Source: an uncultured Polaromonas sp.
GTDB taxonomy: Bacteria; Pseudomonadota; Gammaproteobacteria; Burkholderiales; Burkholderiaceae
Assembly (NCBI GenBank): GCA_946479075.1
Contig: CAMLDT010000050.1
Location: forward strand, 1 to 18,684
Direction: 5' to 3'
DNA length: 18,684 bases
The translations under genes and the position numbers were made by a program. Below, piece by piece: positions 14,138 through 18,684 of this stretch. The notes below the pieces were generated by a model, which worked only from the letters and a program-made list of their open reading frames with translations, was not told the DNA's origin and did no database searches. The stretch's first letter is position 1. Every line of letters starts with the position of its first letter.

Positions 14138-15937
14138 CTACAGTTTTGCCTGTCCCTTTGGCAAGTGCGGGTCGCGGCGCCTGAGCAGGTCAAGCGGCGA
14201 ATGACTGAAGGTTTTTTCCTGCTGCTGCTCTTCATCAAACAGGGCCAGGGACGGCTTGATCAAGTCGCTGCGGCTGACGATGCCCACGAGCCGGCGCGAC
14301 CGGGCATCCGTGACCACCGCAAGCCGCTCCAGCCCGTGCACGGCCATGCGGGTCGCCACGGCCCGGCAGGTTTCACCAGGGAGCGCCATGGCTGGCACGT
14401 TGGCGCCAAACAGATCGCCAACCTTTTGCGCAGCGGCGTTATGTTGCCCCTCCAGCAGGGTCGGCAGATCAAGCATCCCGACATAAGCGCCGTCCTTCAC
14501 CACAGGAAAGGCCCGATGAACCTGCTGTTCGCCAAAATGGCTGGCCAGCGCAGCCGGGATATCCATCTGTGCGTCGATGGACTTCACCTCACGCGCCATG
14601 ACCTCGCCGACGGCGTGACGTTCCAGCGGATCGATGCCGTATTCGCGGTAAACGTGGTAACCGCGCCGGGCCAGCTTTTCGGTCAGGATGGAACGCGGCA
14701 TCATCAGCACGGTAAAGCCGTACGCCACGGCGCATGCGGTGAGCAGCGGCAGCAAGGCGTTGACATCCTGCGTCAGTTCAAAAGCAAACATGGTCGCCAT
14801 GATCGGTGCTCGCATCATCCCGCCCAGGGTGGCGGCCATGAAAATCAGGGGCCACAATGCCGGGTGGCCACCGGGCAACAACGGTCCCAGCACGGCCCCA
14901 AGACCGGCACCCATGATCAAAAGAGGTGCCAGAACCCCGCCGGATGTGCCTGAGCCGAGGGCAATCACCCACATCAGGGCCTTGCAAAGCACCAGAGCCA
15001 GGACCGCACTCACCGCAAGATTGTTTTGCAACAGGTCGCCGATGACGTCATACCCGACGCCCAGTGCCCGCGGCTGCAGATAACCGCCGATTCCCACGGC
15101 CAGGCCGCCGAGCGCCGGCCACCACATCCAGTGGACCGGTAATTTTTCGAAGAGGTCCTCGACCTTGTAAAGCGCGCCGGATAGCGCCCAGGACATCACC
15201 CCGGTGGCCAGTCCGGCAATGACACAGGACAGCAATCCCAGAGGACCCACCGCAGAGGTCTGCAGGGCAAACAGCGGGGCGGGGTCCAGCAGGAGCGGCC
15301 GCGTGAACCCGGCGACGGCACAGGCGACGGCCACGGGCAGCAGGCTGCGCGGACGCAGCTCGAACAGCAACAGCTCCACGGCCATCAGAACGGCGGCAAT
15401 GGGTGTGCCGAACACGGCTGTCATGCCGGCCACCGCGCCGGCCACCAGCAAGGCTTTCCTCTCAGCGCCGGTGATGTGAAAGTATTGTCCCAGCAGGGAA
15501 CCGACCGCGCCGCCTGTCATGATGATCGGGCCCTCCGCTCCGAACGGGCCCCCGCTGCCGATCGCTATCCCCGACGACAGCGGCTTGAGCACGGCAATTT
15601 TGGGAGACATCTTGCTCCTGCCGAACAGGATCGCCTGGATCGCTTCGGGGATCCCGTGACCGCGGATCTGTTCGGACCCGAAGCGGGCGATCAGGCCGAT
15701 CACCAGCCCACCCACGACGGGTACAACAATCACCCAGGCACCCAGGGTGTTGGCCGCCGGCGAATGGAATTGGGTCGACAGTGTCTGGAAGAAAAACAGG
15801 TTGGTGAAAAAGCGGATGAGATAAAGCAGCAGCCACGCGGTAAGTGTGCTGAGCACGCCCACCACGGCTGCGATGGCCGTGATGCGAAGGAGCCGCGTGC
15901 CGCCCGCAAAATCCCTTCGGGAATCGTCTTGCTGCAT
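14138..15937 (-). CDS. CLC-family anion channel/transporter with C-terminal CBS domains
   Basis: This 599-residue membrane protein is a CLC anion transporter. The three filter regions are present: GHGIP at 93-97, GAEGP at 133-137 with gating Glu135, and GSGTSGGVLAP at 328-338. Glu193 in FELRP aligns with the internal proton glutamate of E. coli ClC, which suggests possible H+-coupled exchange. Several anion-site residues differ from ClC-ec1: the filter serine is His94, the arginine of GREGP is Ala134, and the central tyrosine appears to be Leu418 in SILTEKLARRG. Two CBS domains follow at about 443-498 and 505-563. ATG 15937 is used; TTG 15949, overlapping the marR stop as TTGA, would add four residues. 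It is probably cotranscribed with marR upstream, and perhaps with the HPP-CBS gene 80 bases downstream. Confidence 0.92.
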   Translation of the reverse strand: MQQDDSRRDFAGGTRLLRITAIAAVVGVLSTLTAWLLLYLIRFFTNLFFFQTLSTQFHSPAANTLGAWVIVVPVVGGLVIGLIARFGSEQIRGHGIPEAIQAILFGRSKMSPKIAVLKPLSSGIAIGSGGPFGAEGPIIMTGGAVGSLLGQYFHITGAERKALLVAGAVAGMTAVFGTPIAAVLMAVELLLFELRPRSLLPVAVACAVAGFTRPLLLDPAPLFALQTSAVGPLGLLSCVIAGLATGVMSWALSGALYKVEDLFEKLPVHWMWWPALGGLAVGIGGYLQPRALGVGYDVIGDLLQNNLAVSAVLALVLCKALMWVIALGSGTSGGVLAPLLIMGAGLGAVLGPLLPGGHPALWPLIFMAATLGGMMRAPIMATMFAFELTQDVNALLPLLTACAVAYGFTVLMMPRSILTEKLARRGYHVYREYGIDPLERHAVGEVMAREVKSIDAQMDIPAALASHFGEQQVHRAFPVVKDGAYVGMLDLPTLLEGQHNAAAQKVGDLFGANVPAMALPGETCRAVATRMAVHGLERLAVVTDARSRRLVGIVSRSDLIKPSLALFDEEQQQEKTFSHSPLDLLRRRDPHLPKGQAKL

Positions 15938-15945
15938 GTTCAATT

Positions 15946-16368
15946 TCAAAGCCTTGTTGATGGACCGATAACGGGGACGGTAAAAGCCCCGTCGAGCGAC
16001 AGGAGTTCGGCACGGTGCTGGCCGGCCAGGACGTTCAGCACCCGCTCACCTTCTTCCAGTAAATGAACCTCGACTTGCCGCCGGTCCTGGCGGCCGGGGC
16101 GCCGCTGCACCAGGCCCCTCGCCTCACAGCGCGACACCAGGGCGACCACGCCGTGCTGTTTGGCCTGCAGCCGTTGCGCCAATTCACCCACGGTCGCAAA
16201 GTCCCGGCCGGGATAGCCTTTGACATGCAGCAGCAACAGGTATTGCAGGGGAGTGATGCCCTGTGCCTGGACTGCGGTTTCGGAGAAGCGCTCAAAGCGG
16301 CGCATCTGGTAGCGAAATTCCGACAGGACCTCAAAGTCAGACTTGGCAAGGGGCGAGGGAAGCTGCAT
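15946..16368 (-). CDS. MarR-family transcriptional regulator
   Basis: This 140-residue protein has the MarR winged helix-turn-helix: ITPLQYLLLLHVKG at 38-51, recognition region VGELAQRLQAKQHGVVALVSRCEARGLV at about 60-87, and a wing of RRPGRQDRRQVEVHL at 89-103. MarR proteins bind as dimers to palindromes at their own promoters and usually let go when a small ligand binds. A 23-base palindrome at 16438-16460, about 70 bases before the start, is a good candidate site. The gene ends eight bases before the preferred clc start, or overlaps its alternative TTG start, so it probably governs the CLC operon. The ribosome binding site is weak. Confidence 0.9.
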   Translation of the reverse strand: MQLPSPLAKSDFEVLSEFRYQMRRFERFSETAVQAQGITPLQYLLLLHVKGYPGRDFATVGELAQRLQAKQHGVVALVSRCEARGLVQRRPGRQDRRQVEVHLLEEGERVLNVLAGQHRAELLSLDGAFTVPVIGPSTRL

Positions 16369-16437
16369 GGGGCGCGCAAAGGAAAAGCGTCAGACAGATG
16401 CTGACAGGACAAGAACGCAGGATCTCCAGAGCCAACG

Positions 16438-16460
16438 AATATATCACAACGTGATGTATT
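16438..16460. promoter_or_regulatory. Probable MarR operator overlapping a -10-like element
   Basis: The bases form AATATATCAC-AAC-GTGATGTATT, ten-base arms with one mismatched pair (16442 with 16456). Length and symmetry suit a MarR dimer. On the minus strand the left arm contains TATATT, a good -10 hexamer for leftward transcription of marR, so binding would shut the promoter off. No convincing -35 was found. Confidence 0.6.
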
Positions 16461-16726
16461 AATGGGTTTCGAAGAAGCGGCTCCAGCCGGCTTTCCCAGT
16501 CAGGACGACCCGTGGCACGAGGGGCAGCGCGATGGCGTGCGCAAAAAACAATCCCCCTGCCCTGGCGGGAGGATCGCGGAAAAACGCGTGCGTGGGTCGG
16601 CAAGGGCTGCGCAGCGGCGCCCAAGACCAAGACCAAGGCGCGGACAGATGCAAGTGCCACTGACCAGCCGCGGCAGGCAAGCATGCCCATGGGCCAGCCC
16701 GGGCAGGGCGGCCGGGCGCTGCAGCC
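16461..16726. other. Gene-free stretch between the M48 protease and the marR control region
   Basis: With 16369-16460 this makes a gap of 358 bases. Open frames here, including a 117-codon minus-strand frame running into marR, show no family content and no ribosome binding site. GCCCGG and CCGGGC near 16700 could pair into a GC-rich hairpin after the protease gene, but no T-tract follows. A short CCAAGA triplication lies at 16621-16636. I see nothing else. Confidence 0.5.
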
Positions 16727-17548
16727 TCAGCCCTTGCGCGCCCTGTCGTACAGCGGCACCACACGCGGCAGGTTGCGTTCCATGTCTGCAATGCGCGTGG
16801 CATCGGCCGGATGGGTGCTCAGCCACTGGGGCGGCGCGCCCTTGTTGGCGGCGCCCATTTTTTGCCACAGCGTGATGCCTGCGCGCGGATCGAAGCCCGC
16901 GCGTGCACCCAGCTCCATGCCGACCAGGTCGGCTTCGGACTCGTCCTCGCGGCCGAATCGCAGGTTCAGCAATTGCACGCCGTAGCTGGCCACCGTCTGC
17001 CCCAGATCGCCCAGGCCGAACAACTGGGACAGCACACTCGCGCCTATGCTGGTGGCGGCAGACTTGCCCATGCGTTCACGGGCGTGTTCGCGCAGGGCGT
17101 GTGCCATTTCGTGACCCATGATCATGGCCACCTCGTCGTCGGTGAGCTGCAACTGCTCAAGAATGCCGGTGTAGAAAGCGATCTTGCCGCCCGGCATGCA
17201 AAACGCGTTGATCTGCTTGCTGCCGATCAGGTTGACCTCCCACTGCCAGTCCTTGGCCCGCGGGTTCCAGGCCGTGGCCTGCGGGATGATGCGCTGGGCG
17301 ATGCGACGCAGGCGCTGCAACTGTGCATTGCCCGGGGGCGCCAGCGCTTTTTGCGCGGCCGCTTCCTGCAGCATCTTGGCGTACTGCTGCTTGGACGCCT
17401 GTTCGATGTCCTCGGCCGGGACCAGTTTGGTAAAGCCGGAATTGCCGCCGACCTGCACACCCTCGTTCTGGGCCATGGCCGCCGGCGGACCACCCAGCCA
17501 CAAGGAACCCGCAAGCAGGCCCAAACCCAGCGTCAATGAAAACTTCAT
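16727..17548 (-). CDS. Periplasmic M48-family zinc metalloprotease
   Basis: This 273-residue protein is a secreted peptidase of the M48 group to which BepA and LoiP belong. The signal peptide is MKFSLTLGLGLLAGSLWLGG with likely cleavage after AMA near residue 26. The zinc site is HEMAH at 146-150 with Glu205 in EDESEAD as third ligand, and His246 in STHPAD is the conserved later histidine. The segment NAFCMPGGKIAFYTGIL is characteristic. Such enzymes take part in envelope protein quality control. ATG 17548 is fixed by GGAG five bases upstream and by the signal peptide; a longer frame adds 14 residues without support. It is divergent from the AmpG-like permease with only 58 bases between. Confidence 0.92.
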   Translation of the reverse strand: MKFSLTLGLGLLAGSLWLGGPPAAMAQNEGVQVGGNSGFTKLVPAEDIEQASKQQYAKMLQEAAAQKALAPPGNAQLQRLRRIAQRIIPQATAWNPRAKDWQWEVNLIGSKQINAFCMPGGKIAFYTGILEQLQLTDDEVAMIMGHEMAHALREHARERMGKSAATSIGASVLSQLFGLGDLGQTVASYGVQLLNLRFGREDESEADLVGMELGARAGFDPRAGITLWQKMGAANKGAPPQWLSTHPADATRIADMERNLPRVVPLYDRARKG

Positions 17549-17594
17549 GGCTTCTCCCGGAAAAAACGGCGTCATTGCGCCCGAGGTCACAGCG

Positions 17595-17600
17595 TATTAT
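17595..17600 (+). promoter_or_regulatory. -10-like element placed for leaderless transcription of the AmpG-like gene
   Basis: TATTAT (one mismatch to TATAAT) ends six bases before ATG 17607, so transcription would begin at or next to the start codon. No purine-rich ribosome binding site lies between. No good -35 is found at 16-18 bases, which weakens the call. Confidence 0.35.
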
Positions 17601-17606
17601 TCCCGC

Positions 17607-18684
17607 ATGAGCGATACCGTATCCGAGAACCCGCAGCCCGTGCGTCAGCCGGCGCCGCATCCCGCCGTCGCTCTTCCCCCCGAACCCGTCATCGCCGGCA
17701 AGCCGGGTTGGGGCGAGACGCTGCGGGTTTATCTGGAAGCGCCCACGCTGCGCATGCTGCTGTTGGGATTTTCTGCAGGCCTGCCGCTGTTGCTGGTTTT
17801 TGGAACACTGAGCTTCTGGCTGCGTGAAGCCGGCATCGACCGCACCACCATCGGCTACCTGAGCTGGGTCGGGCTGGCTTACGGTTTCAAGTGGGTCTGG
17901 GCGCCGCTGGTGGACCGCCTTCCCATCCCCGTGCTGACGCGCCTGCTCGGCCGGCGGCGCAGCTGGCTGCTGTTGTCGCAGGCGGTGATCATGGCCGCGC
18001 TGGTCAACATGGCGCTGACCGACCCGCGGGTCGCGTTGATGCCGGTGGTCTGGTGCGCGCTGGCTGTGGCTTTTGCCTCGGCCACGCAGGACATCGCGCT
18101 GGATGCCTTTCGGATCGAGTCGGCCGACACGCGGCGGCAGGCCGCGCTGGCGGCCACCTACCAGACCGGTTACCGCATCGCGATGATCTGGGCCGGTGCC
18201 GGCGTGTTGTGGATTGCAGCACGCGCCGAAGTGGCCGGCGCCGGCACCTACCAGCATGCCGCCTGGCAGACGGCTTACCTCGCCATGGCGGCTTCCATGT
18301 TGCTGGGCATGGTGACGGTGCTGTTTTCACCGGAACCCGCAGCGCGCGCCCTGCCGCCAGCGCGCAACGCCGCCGAATGGCTCCAAAGCGCGCTGGTCGC
18401 GCCCTTTGCCGACTTCCTGCGCCGGTACGGCAAACATGCGCTGCTGATCCTGGCCCTGATTGCCATGTACCGCATCAGCGACGTGGTCATGGGCATCATG
18501 GCCAATCCCTTTTATGTGGACATGGGCTACACCAAGGACGAGGTGGCCACCGTCACCAAGATCTACGGCGTGCTGATGACCCTGGCCGGGGCCTTTGCCG
18601 GCGGCGCGCTGGCCATGCGTTTCGGCGTGATGAAGGTGCTGATGCTGGGCGCCGTGCTGAGCGCCGCCAGCAACCTGCTGTTCG
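17607..18684 (+). CDS. ampG: AmpG-like muropeptide permease (MFS), cut by the window end
   Basis: The frame from ATG 17607 stays open for 359 codons to the edge. After a proline-rich tail, PTLRMLLLGFSAGLPLLLVFGTLSFWLREAGIDRTTIGYLSWVGLAYGFKWVWAPLVDR-type content marks it as AmpG-like, as do the short pieces ATQDIALDAFRIE and the later NPFYVDMGYTKDEVA. AmpG brings cell-wall muropeptides from the periplasm to the cytoplasm for recycling and is tied to beta-lactamase induction in many Gram-negatives. About eight to nine membrane segments are visible; the remaining part lies to the right. The start is the first ATG, but it has no ribosome binding site and sits just after a TATTAT element. Its neighbour, the M48 protease, also works in the cell envelope. 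Confidence 0.85.
   Translation, partial: MSDTVSENPQPVRQPAPHPAVALPPEPVIAGKPGWGETLRVYLEAPTLRMLLLGFSAGLPLLLVFGTLSFWLREAGIDRTTIGYLSWVGLAYGFKWVWAPLVDRLPIPVLTRLLGRRRSWLLLSQAVIMAALVNMALTDPRVALMPVVWCALAVAFASATQDIALDAFRIESADTRRQAALAATYQTGYRIAMIWAGAGVLWIAARAEVAGAGTYQHAAWQTAYLAMAASMLLGMVTVLFSPEPAARALPPARNAAEWLQSALVAPFADFLRRYGKHALLILALIAMYRISDVVMGIMANPFYVDMGYTKDEVATVTKIYGVLMTLAGAFAGGALAMRFGVMKVLMLGAVLSAASNLLF

Noticed and set aside
16337..16690. Minus-strand frame of 117 codons before marR
   Set aside because: It has no ribosome binding site and no family content, contains the probable MarR operator and overlaps the marR start.

Overview
The window looks like a chromosomal segment of a Burkholderiales bacterium, most likely Comamonadaceae (Polaromonas/Variovorax/Acidovorax type). 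This rests on visibly high GC, GC-rich third positions, tightly packed genes with ATGA/TTGA overlaps, the style of the proteins, and a short intergenic repeat near 10146-10208 that resembles elements I recall from that family. No rRNA, tRNA, CRISPR array or insertion sequence was seen.

Positions 1-10140 form a nitrogen-scavenging region for ureide- or amide-type compounds. A BMP-family binding protein and its double ATPase run leftwards into the start of a further gene, probably the permease, whose first 40 codons are a 22-codon tandem repeat. Divergent from them is a three-gene operon with overlapping ends: a biuret/ureidoacrylate-hydrolase-like cysteine hydrolase, an amidase-signature enzyme and a TetR regulator with a TTG start. 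Convergent to that is a four-gene leftward operon: allophanate hydrolase (AtzF), then a taurine/sulfonate-type binding protein, permease and ATPase. There is no urea carboxylase here, so the allophanate probably comes from a biuret-like compound; the local cysteine hydrolase is the obvious candidate source. Sigma-54 promoters match this reading. A perfect consensus lies before atzF, a near-perfect one before the BMP operon, and a weaker one faces the hydrolase operon. Similar GCGCC...GGCGC inverted repeats sit about 60-70 bases upstream of the two leftward promoters.

Positions 10414-16460 hold a leftward series: a MarR regulator, a CLC anion channel/transporter with CBS domains, an HPP-family membrane protein with CBS domains, a free Hpt phosphotransfer protein, a free CheY-like receiver, and an MFS exporter with a C-terminal ABM-like domain. 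Gaps are small or absent, so much of this may be one operon. A 23-base palindrome before marR is the likely MarR operator. No histidine kinase for the Hpt/receiver pair lies in the window.

Positions 16727-18684 hold a periplasmic M48 metalloprotease (leftward) and, divergent from it, an AmpG-like permease cut by the window end. The permease has no visible ribosome binding site and may be translated from a leaderless mRNA.

All family calls come from motifs and remembered sequences; no search was run.
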